64,000 nt of DNA from Zygnema cylindricum. Its lineage: Eukaryota > Streptophyta > Zygnematophyceae > Zygnematales > Zygnemataceae. Location of the stretch: NCBI GenBank assembly GCA_037447655.1, contig JBBHKE010003086.1:155123-219122 (forward strand), given 5' to 3'. Shown here piece after piece: positions 44,695 through 55,600 of the stretch (position 1 is the first letter of the stretch; each line of letters opens with the position of its first letter). The translations under genes were made by a program, and so were the position numbers. Under the pieces are notes generated by a model that did no database searches, was not told where the DNA came from, and was given only the letters and a program-made list of their open reading frames with translations.

Positions 44695-47421
44695 AACAAT
44701 TTGTATCGGTTGACTCTTGCAAATGATAATGACAATGATGTTATGTACTCAAGTGTAATCAGTGATTGTGATTTATGGCATAAACGTTTAGGACATGTGA
44801 ATTATGATAGATTAGAAAGATGGTAAATCAAAAAATGGTGGAAGGTGTAAAAATTAGTCAAAAACCAGCATCAAATGTATGTGATGGTTGTGCAATGGGA
44901 AAAATTCATAAGTTGCCTTTCCCTTCGCAAACTGATCATAGAAGTAGCAGGGTGCTAGAACTAATTTATTCAAATGTATGGGGGCCATCTAGGTATCCAT
45001 CTGTAGGAGGTGCTAAGTTTATACTTACTTTTACTGATGACTATAGTAGATTTACTACAATTTATTTTTTGAAAAGTAAGGATGAAGTTTTTTCAAAATT
45101 TAAAGAGTATAAGGCTTCGGTTGAAAATCTGCATGAGAAAAAGATAGCAGGATTCAGATCTGATAATGGAGGGGAGTACATTTCTAATGAGTTTGCAGAA
45201 TTCCTAAAATTGCATGGAATCTCACGTCAGCTAACCGTTCCCTATTCTCCGGAACAAAACGGTGTTTCAGAGAGGGTGAATATGACTATATCAGAGTGTG
45301 CTAGGACAATGATGGCTGATATGGACATAGATTTCAAATTTTGGGTAGAGGCTATGAATTGTGCAGCTTATGTGAGAAACAGGATAGAAACAAGGGCAGT
45401 AAAGGATAAAACTCCTTATGAAATGTGGACAGGACACAAACCAAATGTAAGTCACTTCAAAGTTTTTGGAAGTAAGATATTCATGCTAGATAATGATCCA
45501 CAAAAATGGATATTACAGCCAAAAGGCATACCAGGGATATTTCTAGGGTATGATGAACATGCCAAGGGTTATAAAGTATATGATATTAAGAGAAATAGAG
45601 TTGTGGTAGCCAGAAAACATCATAGTGAAGGATGAGGGAAAATGAGTAGATGTATTTAGTCAGCGTACAGATGAAAAGAAAGATAGAAGTGTTGATTATA
45701 TCTTTTTAGAGGAAAATCCCATGTTTTTCAAGATAAATATAGAGAATGCATCTACATTAGCTCAAAGTGACTTGCAATCATCTTCTCCACCAGAAACAGC
45801 AAGTGTTATGCCTGAAAGATTTGCAGACTCTCCTCTACCTCAAGCTGAAACTGAATCACAAGAAGAATCACATGTATCGAGGAAGAGGACCCAACCATCT
45901 ATACCAGCGACAGAATTTCCAGGTGGAGTTAGGCGAAGTGCACGACTCAGGGGAGAAAATGCAGCCTTTGCTCATTCAGCACACATAGAAGAGCCTCTAA
46001 TGTTGAAAGAAGCTTTTTCGAGTAATGAAAGGGAACATTGGGTGGAAGTTGTCAATGAGGAAATGAAGTCCATCATGGAGGACCAAACTTCGGATCTGGT
46101 GGAACTTCCTCCACGAAGAAAGGCTATTGGAAGTAAATGGGTGTTTAAATTAAAATTGAACCCAGATAATACCATAGACAGGTATAAGGCTCGCTTAGTT
46201 GCTAAGGGATATAATCAAAAGGAGGGGATAGATTATGAAATTAACTTTTTCACCGGTTGTAAGGTTTCCATCTGTCCGCATCTTACTTACATTAGCTACC
46301 ATAGAGGATTTTGACATCCACCAAATGGATGTCAAAACTACATTTTTGCATGGTGATTTAGATGAGGTCATCTATATAAAGCAACCAGAGGGTTATGAGG
46401 AAGTAGGAAAAGAAAATCTTGTGTGCAGACTTTTAAAATCTTTGTATGGCCTAAAACAGGCCCCTAGGCAATGGAACCGAAAATTAGATGAGTTCTTGAC
46501 AGGATTAGGATTTACTAGAATTAGCTCAGATCATTCAGTATATGTGATGTGTGGTGATAATCCTGATGAGGTAATATTCATTGTTGTGTGTGTTGATGAT
46601 TTGCTGCTAATTAGTAGGAACAAAGAAGGAATTGCTGGAGTAAAACACGCTCTTAATTCACAATTTGAAATGAAGAATTTGGGTGAGGCAAAATATATCC
46701 TTGGAATACAAGTTGAAAAAGATAGAGAAAAGAAAATAAATAGGCTAACACAAAAAGAAGCGATAGAAAACATGTAGGAAAATTTTGGCTTGGCTGATGC
46801 CAAAGGTTGTGCAACTCCTATGGAGTATAAGCAAAAACTTGAAGGAATGGAGCATGAGTTTGGAGTCATAATAGATGAAGAACTCAGTGTAGAAGAGCAA
46901 ACATTTATGTCCCAAGTACCCTATAGACAAGTAGTAGGAAGTCTGATTTACTTCATGAATTGCACTAGGCCTGATATAGATGCAGCCGTTGGTGTGTTGA
47001 GTAGAAGTCTACAAAATCCACGAAAGAGAGATTGAAAGGCAGCAAAAAGTGTCTTAAGATATCTTCTTGGGACCATAAATCTTTGGCTTACTTTGGGAGG
47101 GGACAAGGATAGCGTTAATACTTGGAGTGATGCTAGCTATGGTGATGTGCCTAGTAGAAAGTCTACAACGGGGTATGTCATTGAGATTGGAAGTGGTACT
47201 TGTAGTTGGAGTAGTAAACTTCAAAAGGTCACGGCAACATATGGACATTCGGCTACATTTGGTACGAGAGAAAGTTTTTGCAAAAGTGGTCAAACTTTGT
47301 TATTTCCTTGATGAGAAAATGGTTGCGGACATGTTGACAAAAGCCCTTCCCGCTCCTAAATTGGAGTAATGCAGAAAAGCATGTGGTCTAAGTGAGTAAG
47401 CCTTCTAAAGCTTAAGGGGAG
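44695..47421 (+). pseudogene. Copia pol, broken
   Basis: Integrase contains the zinc motif (WHKRLGHVN ... CDGCAMGK). The first catalytic Asp is replaced, since YSNVWGP stands where a D is expected; RSDNGGEY and EQNGVSERVN remain. Reverse transcriptase is split by a shift at about 46245 and shows VCVDDLLL. A stop at 46775 precedes the RT end. RNase H has a deletion: SKLQKVTA is followed almost at once by the MDIRLHLVREKV segment (about 47230-47270), removing roughly 80 residues including FCDNQA. It is non-autonomous. Confidence 0.88.
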
Positions 47422-48109
47422 TATTGAAAAGTAAGCTTTAGTAAGTCTTAGTAATTTGAGTCTAGGACTTAGAATAATTTTGGAATACCAACTCTTCAAT
47501 ATTGACCAAATTTAGTGTGGATTTTTTGTAGTATCTACACGAATAGTTATCTTTAAGTAAATTAGTGTGAAGGGCCGCCACTGAATGTAGACGTGATAAG
47601 AATCACCCGGATTTTTAGGGTATAGATATTGTTAGTGGACAATTCTGGTCCAAACACTTAGATTTTTGTCAGTAGACTGTCTAGTGAACCTTGTACATAC
47701 GTTTTAGATATTTTGAAGATCCTTAGAGTATTTAATTCAATAAGGAATGATCAGTTTGATACATAATGTACATTCTACACAAGAGTTAAGGAAATGAGAG
47801 CACTGAGTGCAGTTTAAGGTGTTTTGTGCTCTATTGTCTTTGATTTGCTTGTAGTACATGTTTGTGTGGTTGAAAGACCTCTTTCATTTGGAGTTACATA
47901 TCTTACATTATAGATCTAGTCTACTAGGCATTCCTCTTTGGGTTTGCTTCCGCTAACATGTCTGATAATGGCTCAACTCCCGCTGCAAGTGCTCCTATTA
48001 GCCCTAGTGATCCACTTGCTCCTCCAGGGACGAATATCCCAGCAGGTGCAAGTGTGACTCCTAGTGGGAGTGGATCACAGCCGAGTCTAAATGCCCATGA
48101 CCTTCAACA
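47422..48109 (+). repeat. 3' LTR, second copia subfamily
   Basis: 688 bp. It carries the same coding leader as the 5' LTR (ATG at 47958) but with 18 extra bases, an in-frame 6-codon expansion around SAPISPSDPLAPP. The frame then runs into flanking DNA and stops at 48237-48239. Confidence 0.92.
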
Positions 48110-48114
48110 TAATA

Positions 48115-49527
48115 TATCTTTCACGGTCGCTAGGGATGGGTACTATATGGCATGTGGCATCCGGATACAGGGGTGGGAGGATGCGCACAACCTCCCACTT
48201 GACGCCATGTGGCGGTCCTATGGCAGCCCAGGTTGTTGATGTGACCTGATGATACGATGCACCATGTAAAGTACAAAGTGTCAAGTGTGGGTAACAGTGT
48301 GAAGAATTCATGAACAAGCAGGCAGTTGAAGTGATTCAGCATCGTTGCAAATAAGGTGATATTCTGTGGACCATTGAAAGGGTGGTGGTAACCAGTAAAG
48401 TTCTTTGTTGTTAAGAGTATGAGAGGGGAGAGGATGAAGGATTAAGTATCGGTTTTTATTAATGGGGGGAGGGGGGGCGAGAATCGATGTCGAAAGGGGA
48501 GGGGAGGAGGAGGGGAAAAAGTGGATGTGTAAAGAGTGTGTTTTGGTGGAGGGGCGGAAAAGGGAGGAAATCGATGCTCATATGGGAGGGATAAGAGAAT
48601 GTTAGTGAAAGGGGGGGTGTGTTATTAACAGTGTGGGTCCATCTATGACGTAGGCAAGACCCTTGCATCCTCGGTGTACTGGCGGGAAATGTTTTTGACA
48701 TGGTCGGATCGTTCCCATCGGGTATCATTAGCATTGACAGAATGCGAAACAGGCGGAGCATCGGCCGTGGTTGCGTGGTGGGCATCGATGTGTCGTCATG
48801 TCACCTCCGACTCAAAAGTTAAAGGGGAGCCAGGCTAAATGGATTTTGTGTTTTTACCCAGTAAAAGTTCAAATCCTGGAAATAAGAACGTGAAAAACGA
48901 TATACAATATGCTATTTCGGGTCACACAAATGATCGGATAAAGGCTGACTGGCTATGGGTACCAGAATGCCAGTTCATACGTGGATCCAATTTCATCAAT
49001 AAAATATGTTGAAATCAGTTAAGTATTGTGAATGTTGCCCAAAAAAAGTTTAATTTCTAGCGAATGGAAAATTATCATTGAACTCATTGTGAGTGAGAGG
49101 TTTTGGACATTGCGGTAGGTCTTTATCTTCGGGAATTGGCAAAAACATATCCATCAGCAGAGAAAACATACGGGCGCAATGGACATCAGTCGAATGCTGT
49201 CGACGCGACTCCCATGTTTCCCCATTCTATTGTTTCAAAACTGTAGCGATTTGATTGCTTACCTTATTTATCTTATTCGTTTTAGAAAATACTGACGTTG
49301 GACTATGCCAGGTTTTCAGTTTGGTATTTCATGGGGGGCAAGATAAGGCTCTCGATTTGTTGCCATTCTGCGGCATGTGGCTAAGAAAAAAAATGTACAT
49401 TGAACATTTGTTAGTTTGTTACCATAATGAAGAACCTCGACATTGGTCATGTCAGGTCAACACAAAGCGCAATAGTTTGATATTGATCAAAAAGATAAAT
49501 AAGGTAAAGTTAAACTACTGTCATACT
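48115..49527. other. No recognised gene
   Basis: It includes a purine-rich G-run segment (about 48425-48620) and ordinary AT-rich sequence. The 95-residue frame at 49255-49542 overlaps the tRNA gene and is rejected. No promoter or element terminus was recognised. Confidence 0.45.
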
Positions 49528-49608
49528 GATGATATGGCCTAGTTGGTTTAAGGCGCAGGATTAAGGTTCCTATCCGAAAGGGCGTGGGTTCAAATCCCAC
49601 AGTCATCA
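49528..49608 (+). tRNA. tRNA-Leu (anticodon AAG)
   Basis: An 81-nt type II tRNA: A-box TGGCCTAGTTGG, anticodon loop TTAAGGT (anticodon AAG, codon CUU), long variable arm (TATCCGAAAGGGC region) as in other leucine tRNAs, T-arm GTGGGTTCAAATCCCAC with a perfect B-box, and discriminator A. It resembles plant cytosolic tRNA-Leu(AAG) as I remember it. Two weak points are an A-A mismatch at the base of the acceptor stem and a C-A pair at the top of the anticodon stem. A T6 run at about 49640-49645 could serve as Pol III terminator. It appears to be intronless. Probably functional, though a slightly decayed copy is possible. Confidence 0.88.
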
Positions 49609-50687
49609 TTCGTGAGATATCCCATTCGCTCTGCTCTAGTTTTTTGTCTCGCTGCAGATTGAATTGTTAGTAGAGTAGAAGTTTTTTTAGCGTATAGATA
49701 TAATTGCGTTTCTACCGCTAATTGGGAATTTGGCAATTTTGAATTTTCAAAGAGATCCTCTACTCTAATTAGGAATTAGGGTTTTATTTTAAATAGTATG
49801 GATAATTCTATTTGAGAATTTGAAAAAAAAACTTAGCCGAATTAGCGTTCAATACGCTAATAACGATTCATGGAGTACTGCACTCCATAGTGTACATTTT
49901 GCTTTGTCGTCTTGCGGCGAAGCTCCCAATGACATGGAGGTTGCTCGGTCGTCCGCCCTCGGGTTGGCGCTCGCCGGCGGAAACGAGAGCCATCGCGCTT
50001 ATTGTACACCGCCAATCGTAATTAGCGTTATGTACGCTAATTCCATCGCTCTAAATTTTGACTCTATCACCCTAAATAGAGTAGATTCTAAATTATTCTT
50101 CACAATATTTAAGGAACTTTTGGAATTAGCGTTAACAAATCTAATAGTGTGTCATTTTTATTAGTGTGGCGTACAGTCGGTGTTTGACCGTGCTAAATTA
50201 TACTTTATTAACTAAAAAAGTACAGTAAATGGTTTAATACAGGTCGTTATGATGTAACTGCGTTTTCACACACCGCGTAGTGCAAACGTCATAATGACGT
50301 GAAACTGTGCATTTTGACAAATTATGTACCCGTACCTATTTTACAGTAAAGATATCACCGCTGATAATTAGTACTGAAAAAACCCGAATTAGAGTTATTG
50401 ATAAATTAGATTAAAATTTGTTTTTGAAAAAAAATGATTACAAAAACTAGAATTAATGGTGGCGTTCTATTAAACGAAAAGTGAGGTTGTTTACTGAAAA
50501 CCTTACCTATGGAAAAGTGAGGTTGTTTACAAAAAACCTTACCTATCCGTACTATGCCGTACCTTTTATTTTGTTTTTATACGCGAACAACATTATAGAG
50601 AATCTTGCGAATTTTCTCCAAAGGTCTGGGAGGTGACAATGACCATCGAATGTTTTTTCGCGAAGCCTTCGCTTCGAAAGTTTATAT

Positions 50688-50724
50688 AAATGGTGATGTA
50701 CCTCGAGGAGGTACATCACCATTT
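50688..50724. repeat. Perfect 17-bp inverted repeat with 3-bp loop
   Basis: The arms AAATGGTGATGTACCTC and GAGGTACATCACCATTT flank GAG. It lies just after a TTTATATAAA stretch and a TTCGCGAAGCCTTCGCTTCGAA hairpin. It could be a cruciform or an RNA stem; no function is known. Confidence 0.9.
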
Positions 50725-50955
50725 ACAGAAAAAAATTGAGCTGCGACACGTTGGATAATGAATGCACTTGTCACGACGGCAAACCAACAGAAATCGAAAA
50801 ATTTCGCACATGATATATGCATTCAAAAATTCAACGAAAATCACGAAAGTGATCTCGTAACAAGCTTTCGTCGCGCTATTCTTATTACTGGCCATTCCTC
50901 ACACTATTTGTGGAAACGCTCATTCGTCACGCGAAAAATCAAAAACCCTAAAAAT

Positions 50956-51017
50956 AATGAACTGGCATCTGACAAGCGTTGCAAATAATGAGTTGGCATG
51001 TGACAAGCGTTTGCAAA
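50956..51017. repeat. Short tandem duplication
   Basis: Two copies of about 31 bp resembling ATAATGAACTGGCATCTGAC followed by AAGCGTTGCA. The second differs at a few bases. Non-coding as far as I can see. Confidence 0.8.
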
Positions 51018-51739
51018 GAGTACAAAATTTGTGTGGTACGATGCCCTTGTCTGCACGTACATGGTATGCAAATGACGATTTCGAGTTGAAGTGTCAGTGT
51101 AAACAATATTTGACGATTTTCAATATACGATCTTATCTTACGTGGTACCACTCATTTCTGGGCACGTGGATTACAGACTCTGCGCGAGAGAACAACGTTC
51201 AAAGCATAGTTCAAAAGTAGGTGAAATTACACCCATACAATATGCCTATTGTACGCAAAAAATACAATATACCCTTAAGACACATATTGCGTTGGCCGCA
51301 AAATGAAATAAAATAGTAACAGGGTTGAGTTGCACATGGATCGATAGAGAATTAAACGTCATGTCTAAATTTGAAAAAAAAAACGGACAAAAAAATCTTT
51401 TTTTCTGTGAGTTTTAAGCGACTTTTTATTTAAACCGTCAGATTTGGACGATCTGACGGTCGTTGATCAAAGTAGCGATCTAAGAAGATCACATGAAAAG
51501 CCCATAACACAACTTACGATAAAGGCGCCCACGGAAGGCCTACAGTAAAAACGCCTACTTTTGAAATATGGTTCAAAGTGTAGCATTCTGTAACGTTGTT
51601 CGTAAGATTACAGTATTTCTTTATGGAACGCCACCCTAATAGCTCTAATTATTATTTTTCATTTTTTTACTCTAATTATTTCTCTGCTCTAATTACTATT
51701 CGTGGTGTACTGTACTGTACTGTACTGTGCTGTGCTGTA

Positions 51740-52237
51740 CACCGCGAATCGTAAATAGAGTAATGAAAAAATTAGAGTACAAAAACTAAAAAAACAAATT
51801 AGGGTAATGAACGCTAATTTATGTGATAGAGCTGTCTCAACTATGAAGTTTACTCTAATTTATTTAAGTACTCTAATTTGGCACGCTAATATCCTCTACC
51901 GTAAATAAGGTATTTGTAGAGAAGGCAAAACGTGTAGTTTATCGTCACTATGACGTTTGCACTACGCGGTTTGTTAAAACGCAGTTACATGATAACGGCA
52001 TGTATTAAATCATTATTTGTACTTTTTTACTTAATAAAGTACAATTTTGCACGGTATGAGGTCGTCCGTATTCCACACTATTTAAAACGAACCTATATTA
52101 GAATTAAAAACGCTAATTAAACTTTACCTTAAATAGAATAATGAAAAAATTAGAATCGACTACTCTATTTGATGTGATAGAGTCGAAATTTCGAGCGACC
52201 GAATTTGAGTAATTTACTCGAATAACGATTCGCGGTG
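51740..52237. mobile_element. TA-flanked MITE (right), 498 bp
   Basis: A perfect 13-bp terminal inverted repeat CACCGCGAATCGT at both ends, with TA on each side (51738-51739, 52238-52239). The right half (about 51940-52200) is an inverted counterpart of 50050-50330 in the left element (shared CGTCATTATGACGTTTGCACTACGCGG-type blocks). The pair could therefore also be read as one larger element with about 280-bp inverted ends. The two elements are separated by a CTGTA microsatellite (51708-51737). Confidence 0.65.
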
Positions 52238-52647
52238 TAGCGTCTCAGCGTCCACTCGAATGCGACACGGAGCTGTACGGCACGGAGCCCCGCAAGTTGT
52301 CAGCGCAACTGTACCTTCCGTGTTGTCGTCTAGTGCTGCTGCCGCACGCTGGAAGAAGCGCGCGGCGGCGAGGCCGGGGGCAGCGGAGCCGCGCGATCCG
52401 GACCACCGACAGGCCGCCACGTGGCACAGGCGCCTCCGGCCTCGCCGGCCGCACGACTGGCGGAGCGAAGGAGCGGTGAGGCGCAGCGCGCGGGAGACGG
52501 CGGAAGGCCGCTCGCGCCCTGCCGCAGAAACTGACGTCAGCCACTCTCTCGCCGCGCGCTCCCTAACCCGTTCCCCTGTCCCTCTCTATCCTCCCTCCCC
52601 TCCACGCAGTTGCCATCTCCCTCTCCCTCCCCCCCCTGTCGCCGCCC
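52238..52647 (+). promoter_or_regulatory. GC-rich 5' flank of the sulfotransferase gene
   Basis: Composition switches from AT-rich to strongly GC- and CpG-rich at about 52240, then becomes C/T-rich just before the start codon at 52648. This is consistent with a promoter and 5' UTR. No TATA box or other specific element is convincing. Confidence 0.45.
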
Positions 52648-55600
52648 ATGGCGCCTCGAGCCCGGCGCTTCATCCCTAAAGCGGTCCGCCTCCCCCTCTT
52701 CTTCATCGGAAGCATCTCCTTCCTCTCCCTCCTCGCCCACCTCCTGCGCTCCATTTCCGACTTCCACTCCTCCCCCTCTCTCCCTCCCTCCCCCTCCCTC
52801 TCCGTCTCTCTCTCCGGAGACCTCTCCTCCCGCCTCCAAACTCTCTGCACTGCCTCCTCCCTCGCCTCCCTCGCTCACCTCCCCCTCCAGGTCGTCTGGC
52901 TGGCTGACACGTGGCTCCCCTCCACGCACTACTCCGACCTCTTCTCCTCCCTCCCCGCCCACTCCCTCCTCGACGACCTCTCCCTCTCCTTCTCTCCCCC
53001 ACCCTCCTGGCTCCCCTGGGCCCACGTGGCATCCCTAAACTTCTCCAATGGAAATTCGCTTTCATGCCCCGACTCCTCTCCCTCCCACCCCCCCTTCTCC
53101 GTCCCTCCCTCTCTCCTCGTCTCTCCCTCCGTCTCCCCCTGCCTCCTCCGCCGCACAGAGTCTCTCCTCTCCGGCTGTCTCCTCGCCCCCCACCTCCAGC
53201 AGTGCTACCGCTCCCTCCTCCCCTCCCCCTCCGTCCACTCTCTCGTCTCCCTCTACCCCCACCTCTCCCGCCTCCACACCACCTACGGTGTCCTTCTCCA
53301 ACGCAACCCTCCCTCTACTTCTCCCTCTTCCCCTCCCCCCCCGCCCCTCTCCTCCTGCCTCGGCCCTCTCCCTCGTCTTCCTCCCCCAGATTCTGCCACG
53401 TGGCAGTCCCAGGGAAGCCTGTGCTCTGGTTGGTCCGTACACTGGGGCAGACAGACCAATCTGACTGTACGGAATTCTCTCCTTCTCTACCTCTCCTCTC
53501 CCTCTCTCGCCCCCCCATTTTTGGCGGGGGGTCCTCTCGCTGCCGTCCAGGGCTTCCAGGGGGCCTTCCATGCCAGCTGGCAGCCGTTACGGCTTCCGTT
53601 CCGTTCGCAGAAAGGACAAAACGGCTGTCAGTTTCTCGACGGCGAGGACTCCGATTTTGTGACTTTGTCTGATGCTGACGTGGCAGAGGGAGGCGCCACG
53701 TGGCAGATGCTGATGTGTCATCAGCACGAGCTGGCGGAGCTGATGCTGCTGAGTCGGACGAAGTTTCTGGTCCACAGCTTTCCCTCGGGGGCGGTGGACT
53801 TTGTGGAGGCGAAGAGGGGGGAGAGGGAGGGAGAGGGAGAAGGGGAGAGGCGAGAGGGGTTGGAGGAAGAGAGGCGGGAGGGAGAGGGGGAGGGAGGGAG
53901 ATGGGAGGGAGAGAGAGGGGAGAGGAAAGGCGGGGAGGGGAAGAGGAGCGAGGGGGGGAAGGTAAGTGAGGGAGAGAGGGAGGAGGGAGAGGGTGTGGCG
54001 ATGCGGCAGCAGGGGGCCCTGTGTGAGGAGGAGGAGAGCCGGCTCGTGACAAGGACACGGTGGTCGTACCAGATGTATGTGGATGGTGAGTGGGGCTGGA
54101 GGGGGAGGGGGAGCGAGAGGGAGAGGCAGATGGAGAGGAGGGAGATGGAGAGGGAAGAGGGAGGGAGAGGAATAAGGAGAGGGAGAGGGCCAGGGAGAGG
54201 GCCAGGGAGAGGGAGAGGGACCGAGGGAGAGGGAACGAGGAAGTGGGAGAGGGTGAGGGAGAGAGGGAGTTGGAGAGGAAGTGGGAGAGGGAGAGGGAGA
54301 GGGAGAGAGGAACAGAGGATAGAGATAGCCAGGAGCGAGGAGAGAAGGAGAGGGGAAAGAATGAGGGAGGGAGAGGACGAGAAGGATCGAGGGCGCGAGG
54401 AGTGAGGGAGTGAAAGGGGGAGAGACAGAGGGGCAGCAAGGTGAGAGACAGCAACGGACAGAGGGAGAGAGGCAGGGAGGGATGAAAGGAGCGAGGGAGC
54501 CAGGGAGCTGAGAGAGTCAGAGCAAGGGAGCGAGGAGAGAGGGAGGGATGGAAAGCAGGAGAGACAAAGAGAGGGTTAGTGGCAGCGAGGTTGTGAGCAG
54601 ATGAGGGAGATGGGGAGAGGGCGAGGGCGAGAGAGAGAGAGGGGGAGAGAAGTGCGTTTTGGTATTGACGGCTGTCTCTTGGTCTCCCTGCAGCGCGTCA
54701 CTCGGTGCTCTACTGCAGCGTGCCCAAGGCCGCTTGCACCAGCTGGAGACTGTGGATGAGGAGGCTACGGGGACTGCCTGGTGGGCGATAGCTCTCTCTC
54801 CCTCCCCCTCCCCCTCTCCCTCTCCCTCTCCCTCCCTCTCCTCTCCCTCTCCCTCTCCCTCTCCCTCTCCCTCTCCCTCGTCCTCTCCCTCTCACAGGGC
54901 CATGTGGGTGGGAGGGATCTGGGAACAGAGTTGGACGTAGAGGACTCGGAGGTAGTGCACAACAGAGGTCAGTGTCTCTCTCTCTCTCTCCTTCTCGCCC
55001 TCCACCTCTTTCATCTCTTTCGGCTTTTTTGCTCTTCTCCCTCTTTATTTGCCCTTCCGCTCCCTTAAAGTAAAAGAGTGAGAAAGAGAGACAGAGAGCG
55101 GAAGAGAGGGTGTGCACGTGAGTGTTACAGGGTAGAGTGAGGGAGGGAGGGAGAAAGGGTTATGGAGCGTTCGACGAGAGACGGTGATTGGGAGTGGGAA
55201 CAAGTGATTGAGGGATAGCAGGTGAGCAAGAGTTCACGAGAGTGAAATGGGAGAGTTAGAGAGCGAGTTAGAGTGAGAATGAGAAAGAAGCATTGAAAAC
55301 ATTATTCTAGACAAATGTCTCCTCTCTCCTCCTCTCTCTTTCTCTCTCTTTTTATCCTTCAGCTCGCAGCGGTTTGTCTGTTCTGAGCGATTTTTCCGAA
55401 GGAGAGGCTGGACTCATTTTATCTGATCCGGACGCTTTCATCTTCACCTTCGTCCGGAATCCTTGGTCTCGTCTTCTTTCCGCTTATCTCGACAAACATG
55501 TTAGAGGTGGACACCAAAAAAATCGAACTTTCTGGAATATTAATTTTTTTGGAGAAAGAACAGGCTCTTCTTTGGGCGATTCTTTACTCAGTTTTTCGAA

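Larger units (their letters stand above)
42801..48109 (+). mobile_element. Full-length copia element, second subfamily
   Basis: LTRs 42801-43470 (670 bp) and 47422-48109 (688 bp) start TATTGAAAAG and end CTTCAACA. The 5-bp flanks are TAGTA (42796-42800) and TAATA (48110-48114), a duplication with one change. The primer binding site AGTTATGGGCCCACC follows at 43471, and a purine tract AAGGGGAG precedes 47422. The LTRs differ at roughly 15 bases plus an 18-bp indel, so the copy is older than the nested one. The element shares gene order and primer type with the other copias but not their LTR sequence. Confidence 0.93.
50007..51707. mobile_element. TA-flanked inverted-repeat element (left)
   Basis: Its ends are CACCGCCAATCGTAATTAG (left) and, on the other strand, CACCACGAATAGTAATTAG (right), each preceded by TA (50005-50006, 51708-51709). 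The TA flank and short inverted termini fit a Tc1/mariner-type MITE or relative. The interior is AT-rich with an ACGCTAAT motif, and holds a 35-bp tandem duplication (50477-50546), a perfect hairpin (50688-50724) and a 76-residue frame without a known domain (50758-50988). No transposase was recognised. Confidence 0.55.

Noticed and set aside
50758-50988. 76-residue frame inside the left TA-flanked element as a possible transposase
   Set aside because: No DDE/D-like spacing or DNA-binding motif; too short.
53062-55117. Long antisense and alternate frames across the sulfotransferase locus
   Set aside because: They arise from GA/CT repeats and GC-rich coding sequence. The plus-strand frame alone contains the conserved sulfotransferase motifs and consistent splice sites.
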